Part shown: in pieces, positions 1-6,716 of the stretch | Numbering within the stretch: position 1 is the first letter of the stretch | Layout: every line of letters begins with the position of its first letter | NCBI GenBank assembly: GCA_002315455.1 | Contig: DCGG01000062.1 | Coordinates: 8,812-17,907 of the forward strand | DNA length: 9,096 bases | Source: Lentisphaeria bacterium UBA1784 | Lineage (GTDB): Bacteria > Verrucomicrobiota > Lentisphaeria > Victivallales > Victivallaceae | Direction of reading: 5' to 3' | Program-made: the position numbers and the translations under genes | The notes under the pieces: model-generated | Databases searched by the model: none | What the model was told of the DNA's origin: nothing | The model's input: the letters and a program-made list of their open reading frames with translations, nothing else

Positions 1-9
1 TCCGCCCGT

Positions 10-3000
10 CTATTTCCCCCGGCGGGTAAACTCCAGACGCAACGGAGACGACTCCGCAGTGATGCGGATCTTTTTCAACAGCGCTCCCCAGTGATTCGGA
101 ACGTCCTCCGCAGGGACGTCCTCCACACTCTCGCAACGGCCGCCCGAAATGCGGCAGATAATGCCCTCTCCGAAGTCCAGTTCCGCCTCGGACGTTCTGG
201 TCACGCGGGAGGGGGAATACAATGTCATGAAGGCTCCGTCCACCGGCAGAAACTCATCGGTGACGACGACGTTCTCCGCATCGCAAGTCAGAGTCCGGAG
301 GTATTTCTGCAAGTTCAGGTCTGCCGGGTACGCCTTGCCCAGATCGGAACGGAGCGTCCGCCCGTCCGGCATGGAGAGCGTCGCGCGATACTGCTCCCCC
401 GGCTGCTGCATTTTATCCCCAAAACAGAGGGCGTTGTGTCCGATGGCGCTGGTGTAATAGAGTTCGTACCGCTGGGCACCGAAGTTCTTTTTGGAGTAGA
501 TCCCGGTACCCAGATCGATGACCAGCGGGCGCCTTCCGCAGTATACTGTGAAATGCCCCAGATCGTTGTGATTGTGGTTTTCGCCGTTGTGGTTTGCCTT
601 CAGCGATGCGGAGAAGCCCTCCGGATGGCGGAGAATGCCGATGCGGTCCGGCCAGAAAGAGGCGGGTGAAAGAGCCGTTCTTGGCTCCGCTGCCGGATCG
701 TCAGGGATGCAGAAGAAGAAGTCCAATACGGCGGAAAGCAGATCGCCGGTCCCCTGCCGGAAGTTTTTCTGCATTCCAGGAAGGACCGGAAGTTTGCCAT
801 CGACCGCCAGCCGATCCAGCGCGAAGGAGCGCAGTTTCGCGGAGCCGATGCGCCTGCCGAAGTCGTACGTAATACCGGTCTGGATCCCCGTGTCCGGAAT
901 GTGTCCGCAGTCCGCACAGCACGCGGAAGCAGTCCCTGCGACCACCATATCCGCCTCGTAGTCGCCCATCCGCCGGAACTTGGGATCGGAAAAGAGCCGC
1001 TCCCCTGCCCCGGGGACCATGGTGTCCAGAATGCGGAAAAGATAAAAGAGTTTCGGGAAGGACTTGTTCCAATACCCCGGACCTTCGTCGCAGTAGCCGT
1101 CGGCGGCGATCCGGTCATAGAATGCGCTGGTACAACCGAGCGTCCGGCGGAGCAAAGCCTCCATGACGGCGGGGTCGTCCAGCAGGACCGCTCCCGCAAG
1201 AAGTACGTTGCCGCAGCACCACGGAGTCCAGTTGTTCAGTTTGCGCGACGTATCCATCCACCAGAAAGTCTGCTTCAGCACGGGATAGACCACCCGCTTC
1301 AGGGTGGTTGTTCTGCAATGCTCGAAGAACCGGGGCGAGACCGCCTTGATCTCATCGCCGAGCAACTGCAAGGTGAGGCTTACCTGCTGCGCGGTCTCGG
1401 CATTGAAGAGGTCCACGATCTCCGCAGCTTCCGGGGGAGGCATGGGATCTCCGTCCCGCAGGTCCCCCACATGCGCGGAGGCGCACCAGGTCGGTTCCGC
1501 CATGATGGCGCCGAGGCGGTCGATGACGGCGGGCAGATACCGGCTCTTGTCTCCGGAAAGGCAGAGGGCGAGGACCAGCGTGCCCAATTCGATCCGCCTG
1601 CTGAAGTACCGCAGTTCGTACTGGAGCCGGTCGCCATCCATGGCGAAGCGGAAATAATCCCACAGAGAGAGCGCCTCCATGGGGCGGGACAGAATCTCCT
1701 CCGCGCTGTCGAGCAGGATGCGTTTCTCCTGCGCCTTCAGGGGGGAAGCGGCAATGGCTTCCCACGCCTTGCGGTCAGCGAAGGAGGGGTAGAAGTTCCG
1801 CAGATAGTTTCCTTCCCTGATTCGGGCGTAAAAGTCCTTCGGGAGCATCTCTTCCAAGGATGTTTTTGCTTCTGAAGCGGAGTCCGGTCTCATTCCGGCG
1901 GAGGGGTACGACATGGTGAAAGTCCCTTTTGTTCCGCCCGTTTTGACGCGCTTGCCTGCGCCCGGCGGATCAGACGCAGAAAAGTTGGAACCGAAAATCT
2001 TTTTTTTCCCGGGACCGGCCGGCCGGTCCGAAAGCGCTCCGGCCGCGGGAGGTGCGACGTGGAGAACATTGTCCCGGATCTCCGCTTGTCCGAAGAAATC
2101 CAGGGTATGGATATCGCCGGCATGACCGTAGGCGAAGCCCTTGTACACCGGGCAGGTCAGGGTATCCGCAAACTTCTGCAGCAGCTGCGAGACCGTCTCC
2201 TCCGGACCGAGCTTGGTGAAGTGCCCGAAAACCACGCCCCGCACGTTCCTGAAGAATCCGGAAGCAAGCAGTTTGTTCCACTCCGCAGTCAGAATCTCCG
2301 GGGTTCTGCCGATGCACTCGATGAAAACGATCCTGCCATCCGGCTGAACGCGATACTCCGGCATGGCGTCGAGCACCGCCAGGAGAGAAAGATGTCCCGC
2401 GTAGATCCCGCCGCGGCAGTCTCCCCGGCAGATCGGTTCCAGCGGAAAAGGTTTCTGCTTCTCGCCGCACATGCCCCGGCGGAAACTTTCAAGTGCCGCA
2501 GGTTCCAGCCCCGCGAAGCGGACGAGATTGGGGCCGGCGAAGGGATGTCCGTACCCCTTGCGGAGCAAAGCCCCGGTGAGGCAGGTGATGTTGCTGAAGC
2601 CGATGATCTTCAGTTCCGGGCGGAGCGGCATCTTGTCCCAATCCAGTTCCCGGATCAGATCCTGCGCACCGGAACCGCCCCGGGTGCAGACGATCAGGTC
2701 CACCTCCGGGTCCATCCACGCATTCATGAAGTCCTCTTTGCGCTGTTTCACGGAGGCGTGTTTGGACCGGCTTCCTGCGGGGCAGAAGAGATATTTTCCG
2801 GGCTTCACTTTGACGCCGCGCGCCTGCATCCGGCGCATGCTATCCTCGATGGCCTGCTGATTCGGGAAACTGGCGGGGGAGATCACCGCGACGGTCTTGA
2901 CGTCCGGCGGGATGAAATCGCAGAAATCCTTCTTCTCCGGAACCGCCGCAACCGCGGATGACCACAAAAACGTGCTCATCAGAATGCCTTTGCAAAGGGA

Positions 3001-3012
3001 TATGGTCTTCAT
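10..3012 (-). CDS. Exported peptidase S66 (LD-carboxypeptidase/MccF-like) fused to heparinase II/III-like polysaccharide lyase
   Basis: A 1000-residue two-domain protein, numbered from the ATG at 3012. Residues 1-24 look like a signal peptide (MKTISLCK, then a hydrophobic stretch ending SSAVAA). Residues about 39-320 match peptidase S66, which cleaves L,D-peptide bonds in murein peptides or related amides. The Ser-Glu-His triad appears intact: S140 in GFSN, E232 in FIEC, H297 in YGHAG. Residues about 380-1000 match heparinase II/III lyases: a helical toroid (NNW at 593-595, DEGPGYW at 642-648), then the beta-sandwich with ENHNHND at 811-817, IDLG near 832 and GHN at 858-860. These enzymes cleave uronic-acid polysaccharides by beta-elimination; the substrate is unknown. 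The GGGAGGA site before the ATG favours 3012 over an upstream GTG at 3045 that overlaps the previous stop. The join at residues 321-370 is suspicious because an A8 run lies there and a second ribosome site precedes an internal ATG at 1914. Each domain call is firm; natural continuity is less sure. Confidence 0.8.
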   Translation of the reverse strand: MKTISLCKGILMSTFLWSSAVAAVPEKKDFCDFIPPDVKTVAVISPASFPNQQAIEDSMRRMQARGVKVKPGKYLFCPAGSRSKHASVKQRKEDFMNAWMDPEVDLIVCTRGGSGAQDLIRELDWDKMPLRPELKIIGFSNITCLTGALLRKGYGHPFAGPNLVRFAGLEPAALESFRRGMCGEKQKPFPLEPICRGDCRGGIYAGHLSLLAVLDAMPEYRVQPDGRIVFIECIGRTPEILTAEWNKLLASGFFRNVRGVVFGHFTKLGPEETVSQLLQKFADTLTCPVYKGFAYGHAGDIHTLDFFGQAEIRDNVLHVAPPAAGALSDRPAGPGKKKIFGSNFSASDPPGAGKRVKTGGTKGTFTMSYPSAGMRPDSASEAKTSLEEMLPKDFYARIREGNYLRNFYPSFADRKAWEAIAASPLKAQEKRILLDSAEEILSRPMEALSLWDYFRFAMDGDRLQYELRYFSRRIELGTLVLALCLSGDKSRYLPAVIDRLGAIMAEPTWCASAHVGDLRDGDPMPPPEAAEIVDLFNAETAQQVSLTLQLLGDEIKAVSPRFFEHCRTTTLKRVVYPVLKQTFWWMDTSRKLNNWTPWCCGNVLLAGAVLLDDPAVMEALLRRTLGCTSAFYDRIAADGYCDEGPGYWNKSFPKLFYLFRILDTMVPGAGERLFSDPKFRRMGDYEADMVVAGTASACCADCGHIPDTGIQTGITYDFGRRIGSAKLRSFALDRLAVDGKLPVLPGMQKNFRQGTGDLLSAVLDFFFCIPDDPAAEPRTALSPASFWPDRIGILRHPEGFSASLKANHNGENHNHNDLGHFTVYCGRRPLVIDLGTGIYSKKNFGAQRYELYYTSAIGHNALCFGDKMQQPGEQYRATLSMPDGRTLRSDLGKAYPADLNLQKYLRTLTCDAENVVVTDEFLPVDGAFMTLYSPSRVTRTSEAELDFGEGIICRISGGRCESVEDVPAEDVPNHWGALLKKIRITAESSPLRLEFTRRGK
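1912..1930 (-). promoter_or_regulatory. Internal ribosome binding site and ATG for a possible separate lyase
   Basis: In mRNA sense AAAGGGA (1929-1923) sits 8 bases before an in-frame ATG (1912-1914), which is Met367 of the fused protein. Starting here would give a 634-residue protein holding the whole heparinase II/III-like region. Its N-terminus (MSYPSAGMRPDSASEAKTS) shows no signal peptide, so this product would be expected in the cytoplasm. The site lies 55 bases after the -1-frame stop at 1970-1972, a spacing like that between separate genes in this window. Confidence 0.45.
1999..2007 (-). other. A8G slippery run (AAA AAA AAG) at the domain junction
   Basis: In mRNA sense the codons for K336-K338 read AAA AAA AAG. 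The last seven bases, A-AAA-AAG, are in the phase used by the known dnaX -1 frameshift heptamer. A -1 shift appends nine residues (DFRFQLFCV) and stops at TGA 1970-1972, giving a 347-residue stand-alone S66 protein. A shift in the other direction runs to a stop at 1890-1892. The site is seen directly; whether ribosomes or polymerase slip here, or whether the run length is a sequencing error, cannot be told from this window. Confidence 0.5.
2012..2029. repeat. 18-bp perfect palindrome GGACCGGCCGGCCGGTCC
   Basis: This self-complementary sequence encodes part of the linker between the S66 and lyase domains. In mRNA sense it ends 4 bases before the A8 run. It could form a very GC-rich hairpin, or it may only reflect Arg/Pro/Ala/Gly codons in a GC-rich linker. 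It is not an intrinsic terminator: the mRNA has A rather than U after the stem. Confidence 0.7.
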
Positions 3013-3016
3013 GCAG

Positions 3017-3023
3017 TCCTCCC
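3017..3023 (-). promoter_or_regulatory. Ribosome binding site GGGAGGA that decides the start at 3012
   Basis: The mRNA-sense sequence GGGAGGA lies 4 bases before the ATG at 3010-3012. The alternative GTG at 3043-3045, in a 4-base overlap with the preceding stop codon, has no purine-rich site before it and would put charged residues (MRRNDFHRED) ahead of the signal peptide. Confidence 0.75.
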
Positions 3024-3041
3024 GATGGAAATCATTACGTC

Positions 3042-4106
3042 TCACATCAGTTCGATCTGGCCGATGGAGTCAATGCGAAGCGGAACCGCTTCCTTCACCA
3101 CCCGGAACTTCACCAGATGGTAACACTTGTTGCCCCGGGAGTTATGCTCCTTGGTGGCGTCGAAAAGTTCCAGTTCCGCGAAACCTTTTTCGTCACAGTC
3201 GTAATCGGCACTGCGGAAGCGATAGTGCCTGCCGCGGGTAACGTGGCCCAGCAGATCCTCCTCCACGTAGGCATAGACGTACTTTCCGGCTCCGGCGTGG
3301 ACCTCCGCAGCGGCGGTCCCGGCGGCGTTGTAGCCATGAACCGTATCGGAGTGGGTGATGCAGATGCCGTCCCAAGGCGCTACGATCCGGTAGTATTTCT
3401 GCTCCTCCTGCAGCAGGACGAGTTCCTCTTTTTCGTCCTCGATCAGGGTCTTCAGCCGTTCCACTTCACGCTGAACCTTCTGGACGTAAAGTTCGGAGAG
3501 GCCCTCTTCCAACTTCTTCTGGTTATTGACCAATTCGTCATACTCCGCCTTCGCGGCGAGGAGTTCCTGATGCTTCTCCCGCTGGGCGAGGTCGGAGACG
3601 GAGTGGTTCTCCTTCAACTTCTGATAGACCTGGTCCTCGTGGCTCAGCCGAAGCAGTTTGGACTTCGCCGCAGTCCGCCGTTCCTCGAGATTGCGGAAGG
3701 CATCCGGCACGGGATCCAGCATGACCCGGGCAAGTTCCACCTCGGTCTGCTTCAGCGTTTTCTCCAGTTCCGCGACGTTGTTCCTCTTGTCGGTGACGGC
3801 CTCGCGCCATGGGAGATCGTCATACTCCAGAATGACGTCGCCTTTCCTGACCTTGTCCTGGTCGTAAAAGTTGACTTTGGTGACGAATCCAGCGTTTTTG
3901 TTCCGCAGTATGACTCTGCTGGAGCCCCGGACGTAGCCCATGCCGATGGCGGAGACCTTCTTTGCCCGGAACCGATGGGGGAAACGCGTCCCGGCATTCT
4001 GACTTGCGGACTGTATCCCGAGCCAGAAGATGAACAATGCGCCCGTCACAAGGATCAGCGGCAGGAGACAGCGTTGCCAAAATTTTTCTTTCGTGCAGTT
4101 ATCCAT
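3042..4106 (-). CDS. HlyD-type membrane fusion (periplasmic adaptor) protein
   Basis: A 354-residue protein with a short cytoplasmic N-terminus and one membrane segment at about 13-30 (CLLPLILVTGALFIFWLG). A first half-lipoyl segment follows at about 55-97 (NKNAGFVTKV, then KVRKGDVILEYDD). Residues about 103-236 form a long Glu/Lys/Leu-rich coiled coil. The second half-lipoyl strand is at about 239-252 (RIVAPWDGICI), and a beta-rich C-terminal region (SADYDCDEKGFAELELF) follows. This order is that of HlyD/EmrA/AcrA-type adaptors, which link an inner-membrane pump to an outer-membrane channel or act in export of polymers, peptides or toxins. GGGAA lies 4 bases before the ATG. It follows RibBA by 13 bases and precedes the exported S66/lyase gene by 29 bases. 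No pump or outer-membrane partner is seen in the window, so the cargo is unknown. Confidence 0.85.
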   Translation of the reverse strand: MDNCTKEKFWQRCLLPLILVTGALFIFWLGIQSASQNAGTRFPHRFRAKKVSAIGMGYVRGSSRVILRNKNAGFVTKVNFYDQDKVRKGDVILEYDDLPWREAVTDKRNNVAELEKTLKQTEVELARVMLDPVPDAFRNLEERRTAAKSKLLRLSHEDQVYQKLKENHSVSDLAQREKHQELLAAKAEYDELVNNQKKLEEGLSELYVQKVQREVERLKTLIEDEKEELVLLQEEQKYYRIVAPWDGICITHSDTVHGYNAAGTAAAEVHAGAGKYVYAYVEEDLLGHVTRGRHYRFRSADYDCDEKGFAELELFDATKEHNSRGNKCYHLVKFRVVKEAVPLRIDSIGQIELM

Positions 4107-4119
4107 AACGTTCCCACGG

Positions 4120-5322
4120 TTACAGCAGATGTCCCATCCGCTCTTTTTTGGTCTTGAGGTAGAAGGCGTTTTCCTTGCCGGGGCAAATGACGATGGGCAC
4201 CCGCTCCCTGATCTCCAAGCCGTATCCGGTGATCCCCACCAGTTTCTTGGGATTGTTGGTCAGGAGCCGGATGGACTTCACTCCGAGATCCAGCAGAATC
4301 TGGACGCCGATGCCGTACTCCCGCAGGTCGGCGGGGAAGCCCAGTTTCTCATTGGCTTCCACGGTGTCGCATCCTTCGTCCTGCAGTTTGTAGGCGCGGA
4401 TCTTGTTGAAGATGCCGATGCCCCGGCCCTCCTGCCGGAGATAGACCAGCACGCCGGAACCGTTCTCCGCGATCTGCCGCATGGCGGCGTGGAGCTGGTC
4501 GCCGCAATCGCAGCGCTCCGAACCGAACACGTCGCCGGTGAGACATTCGCTGTGGACCCGGACCAGAACATCGTCCTTGTCCTTCACGTCGCCATAGACG
4601 AGGGCGAGGTGTTCCAGATTGTCCACCTTGGTCCGGTAGGCGGTGATGGTGAACTCTCCGAACCGGGTAGGAAGCCGTGCGGAATCTCCCCGGAGGATCA
4701 GCTGTTCATGATGGCGGCGGTAGGCGATGAGGTCCGCCACGGTGCCGATCTTCAAACCGAACTTCTCCGCGAACTCCAGCAACTGGGGAAGCCGCGCCAT
4801 GTGTCCGTCTGGATTCATGATCTCGCAGATCACACCGGCGGGATCCAACCCGGCCAGCCGGGCGAGGTCCACCGCAGTCTCCGTGTGCCCGGCGCGGCGC
4901 AGAACGCCGCCGGGACGGGCGATCAGGGGGAAACTGTGTCCGGGGCTGAGGAGGTCCTTCGCTCCGTCGGTGGCGGGGTCCACCAACGCTTTTATGGCCT
5001 TGTGCCGGTCGTAGGCGCTGATGCCGGTGGTGGTCCCTTTGCGGGCGTCGATGCTCTGGGTGAAAGCGGTGCCGAAAGCGTCGGAAAGCTGGGCCGGCGT
5101 ATGCAGTCCCAGTTCCTCCGCCCGCTCCGCGGTGATGGGGATGCAGATCAGCCCGCAGGCGTGGGTCGCCATGAAGGCAACCTGTTCCGGAGTGATCTTG
5201 TCGGCGGCGACCATCAGGTCCCCTTCGTTCTCCCGGTCCGCATCATCCACGATGATGATCATTTTTCCCTGCCGGACGTCCTCAATGAGGCTCTCCGGAG
5301 CGGAGAATTGGATTTCAGACAT
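4120..5322 (-). CDS. ribBA: RibBA: 3,4-dihydroxy-2-butanone-4-phosphate synthase / GTP cyclohydrolase II
   Basis: A full-length 400-residue bifunctional cytosolic enzyme making both starting compounds of riboflavin. Residues about 5-205 are the DHBP synthase domain, which converts ribulose 5-phosphate to the butanone phosphate plus formate: DDADRENEGD at 26-35, TTTGISAYDR at 97-106, RAGHTETAVDLARLAG at 143-158. Residues about 208-400 are GTP cyclohydrolase II: SECLTGD and GSERCDCG supply zinc-site cysteines C260, C271 and C273, followed by RQEGRGIGIFNKIRAYKLQ at 296-314 and LREYGIG at 333-339. The C-terminus ERMGHLL is typical. GAGGAG lies 10 bases before the ATG. All key residues seen are present in both halves. 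No other rib gene is visible. The 30-base gap upstream leaves no room for an FMN riboswitch, so flavin feedback, if any, acts elsewhere. Confidence 0.97.
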   Translation of the reverse strand: MSEIQFSAPESLIEDVRQGKMIIIVDDADRENEGDLMVAADKITPEQVAFMATHACGLICIPITAERAEELGLHTPAQLSDAFGTAFTQSIDARKGTTTGISAYDRHKAIKALVDPATDGAKDLLSPGHSFPLIARPGGVLRRAGHTETAVDLARLAGLDPAGVICEIMNPDGHMARLPQLLEFAEKFGLKIGTVADLIAYRRHHEQLILRGDSARLPTRFGEFTITAYRTKVDNLEHLALVYGDVKDKDDVLVRVHSECLTGDVFGSERCDCGDQLHAAMRQIAENGSGVLVYLRQEGRGIGIFNKIRAYKLQDEGCDTVEANEKLGFPADLREYGIGVQILLDLGVKSIRLLTNNPKKLVGITGYGLEIRERVPIVICPGKENAFYLKTKKERMGHLL

Positions 5323-5352
5323 GATTATAGCGCTCCTCGTTTTGCAAAGCCG

Positions 5353-6141
5353 TCAGATCTCAACCTCCCGGGAGAAGGGAGTGATCGCAGAAGCCCGGCC
5401 GGTGGCAGGATCGTAGGTGACGACACAGCCGTCAACCCGGATGATCCCCTTCTCGACGACGGGAAGCCGGACCGGCATTCCGCTGGTGAATTTCTGCAGG
5501 ACCGCCGGGATCTCCCGTCCCAGCACGCTGGATTTTCCACCGGCCATCCCCACATCGGAGAGAGCCGCGGTACCGCCGGGCAGGATCCGGGCATCCGCCG
5601 TCTGCACGTGGGTATGAGTTCCCAGCACGGCGGTCGCCTTTCCGTCCAGCAGTTCGGCCATGGCGATCTTCTCGCTGGTGGCTTCTGCGTGGAAATCCAC
5701 GATAACGGTCTTTACCCGGCTGGGCAGCGCCGCAATGATCTCAAGCGCCGTGGTGAAGGGGCAGAACGCCGACTCGCGCATAAAGACCTTCCCCATGAGG
5801 GAGATGACGGCGATTTCGCCGCCCGCCGGATTCTGGAAGATCCCGAAGCCCTTCCCCGGCTGCCCTTTGGCGAAGTTGGCGGGGCGGATGAAGCGGTCCA
5901 GCGCCGGAACCTCCAGATCGAATCCCTTCTGGTCCCAGGTGTGATCGCCGCTCGTCACCACGTCCGCGACGGAGAGAAGTTCCCTGACGCAGCTGCCGGT
6001 GAGTCCGGCCCCTGCGGCGGAATTCTCCCCGTTGACCACGGCGAAGGGAGCATTGAACTCCCGCCGCAACTGGGGCAGCAGGGTCTTGACGGCAGTACGG
6101 CCGCCCTTGCCCACCACGTCTCCGATGAAAATGAAGTTCAT
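5353..6141 (-). CDS. YmdB-family metallophosphoesterase
   Basis: A 262-residue cytosolic protein matching the YmdB/TIGR00282 family over its full length. In characterised members these di-metal enzymes hydrolyse 2',3'-cyclic nucleotides and are linked to RNA turnover and developmental switching in Bacillus. Visible motifs are FIGDVVGKGGR at 5-15, VNGENSAAG at 36-44, TSGDHTWD at 63-70, VDFHAEATSEK at 148-158 and GTHTHVQTADARILPGGTA at 174-192, giving likely metal ligands D8, E39, H67, H151, H176 and H178. The usual GNH triplet reads GDH at 65-67. Its ATG overlaps the preceding gene's TGA by 4 bases (ATGA), which suggests translational coupling. A modest AAAGG site lies 8 bases before the start. 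The family assignment is sure; the substrate here is not. Confidence 0.93.
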   Translation of the reverse strand: MNFIFIGDVVGKGGRTAVKTLLPQLRREFNAPFAVVNGENSAAGAGLTGSCVRELLSVADVVTSGDHTWDQKGFDLEVPALDRFIRPANFAKGQPGKGFGIFQNPAGGEIAVISLMGKVFMRESAFCPFTTALEIIAALPSRVKTVIVDFHAEATSEKIAMAELLDGKATAVLGTHTHVQTADARILPGGTAALSDVGMAGGKSSVLGREIPAVLQKFTSGMPVRLPVVEKGIIRVDGCVVTYDPATGRASAITPFSREVEI

Positions 6142-6686
6142 GCTCTCGCCTTTCGGGAACGCTGCCGGCGCATGGACTCCAGCGCGAAGGCGGTGTACTC
6201 CTCAAGATACGCGTCCCGCTGTTCCTGCGGGAGCGAGAGGTAGGTGCCCATCAGCGCGTTCTCCTGCGCGGAGAGGCTGGTGAATTCCGACGGCTTCGCC
6301 TCTCCGCCGGCGAGGGAGACGAGGCGGTCCATCATCTGCCGCTGTTCGCCGGAGGAGAGGACGGAGAACTCGTCCAGCAGGATCTTCTGGTCGCTGGACA
6401 TGGCCACCAGTTCCGCGTGGCGGCGGTAGCCGGGACCGATCCGCCGGAGCGGGATATCCTCCTCCGGTTCCTCGTCCTGCTCCGCGACGAAAGGCTGGAG
6501 CGTGGGGTAGATCTTGTCCCACGTCTCCGCCCTGGCCCGGCGGGCGCGCTCGTTGATGAACCTGCGCAGCAGTTCCAGACGGACCCCGGTGACCCGGGAG
6601 AACTCATTGAGGGAGAGCGCATCGGCACAACTGTCCAGCGCCTTGGCGATCTCCTCGCCCAGTTTTTTCTTGGATTCTTCTGACAT
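6138..6686 (-). CDS. Small helical protein with N-terminal HTH-like segment and tandem helical repeats
   Basis: A 182-residue protein not assigned to a named family. Residues about 22-65 (LSLNEFSRVTGVRLELLRRF, then INERARRARAETWDKIYPTL) have the spacing of an XRE/Cro-like helix-turn-helix, with a basic stretch after the putative recognition helix. Residues 70-79 are acidic. Residues 96-170 appear to hold a diverged duplication about 41-42 residues apart: MSSDQKILLDEF...LSSGEQR against LSAQENALMGTY...LPQEQR. The tail is basic (RRQRSRKARA). There is no signal peptide or membrane segment, so it is cytosolic. A strong AGGAGAGGA site sits 7 bases before the ATG, and its stop overlaps the start of the YmdB-family gene. 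It may be a DNA-binding regulator, but that rests only on the N-terminal pattern. Confidence 0.85.
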   Translation of the reverse strand: MSEESKKKLGEEIAKALDSCADALSLNEFSRVTGVRLELLRRFINERARRARAETWDKIYPTLQPFVAEQDEEPEEDIPLRRIGPGYRRHAELVAMSSDQKILLDEFSVLSSGEQRQMMDRLVSLAGGEAKPSEFTSLSAQENALMGTYLSLPQEQRDAYLEEYTAFALESMRRQRSRKARA

Positions 6687-6693
6687 TTTGAAG

Positions 6694-6702
6694 TCCTCTC
6701 CT
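6694..6702 (-). promoter_or_regulatory. Strong ribosome binding site AGGAGAGGA for the HTH-like protein
   Basis: In mRNA sense AGGAGAGGA ends 7 bases before the ATG at 6684-6686. It is the strongest match to the anti-Shine-Dalgarno sequence noticed in the window, and it lies in the 30-base gap after the lipoprotein stop. Confidence 0.75.
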
Positions 6703-6716
6703 GTGTTGAGGATCGA

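Noticed and set aside
901..1875. A 324-residue open frame on the plus strand, and others at 2059-2961 and 2958-4157.
   Set aside because: All are opposite clear minus-strand coding regions, with no recognisable motifs.
1999..2029. Palindrome plus T-run as a rho-independent terminator.
   Set aside because: In the transcribed direction the stem is followed by A, not U. On the other strand the T-run precedes the stem, and no gene there would use it.
3013..3045. GTG start at 3045 for the S66/lyase gene, overlapping the previous stop as GTGA.
   Set aside because: It lacks a Shine-Dalgarno site and adds charged residues before the signal peptide. The ATG at 3012 has a GGGAGGA site.
5323..5352. 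FMN riboswitch upstream of ribBA.
   Set aside because: The gap is only 30 bases, far too short for the RFN element.
4030..6243. A 737-residue open frame on the plus strand.
   Set aside because: It lies antisense to ribBA, the YmdB-family gene and neighbours. Its translation shows no family motif, and long antisense frames are expected in GC-rich coding DNA.
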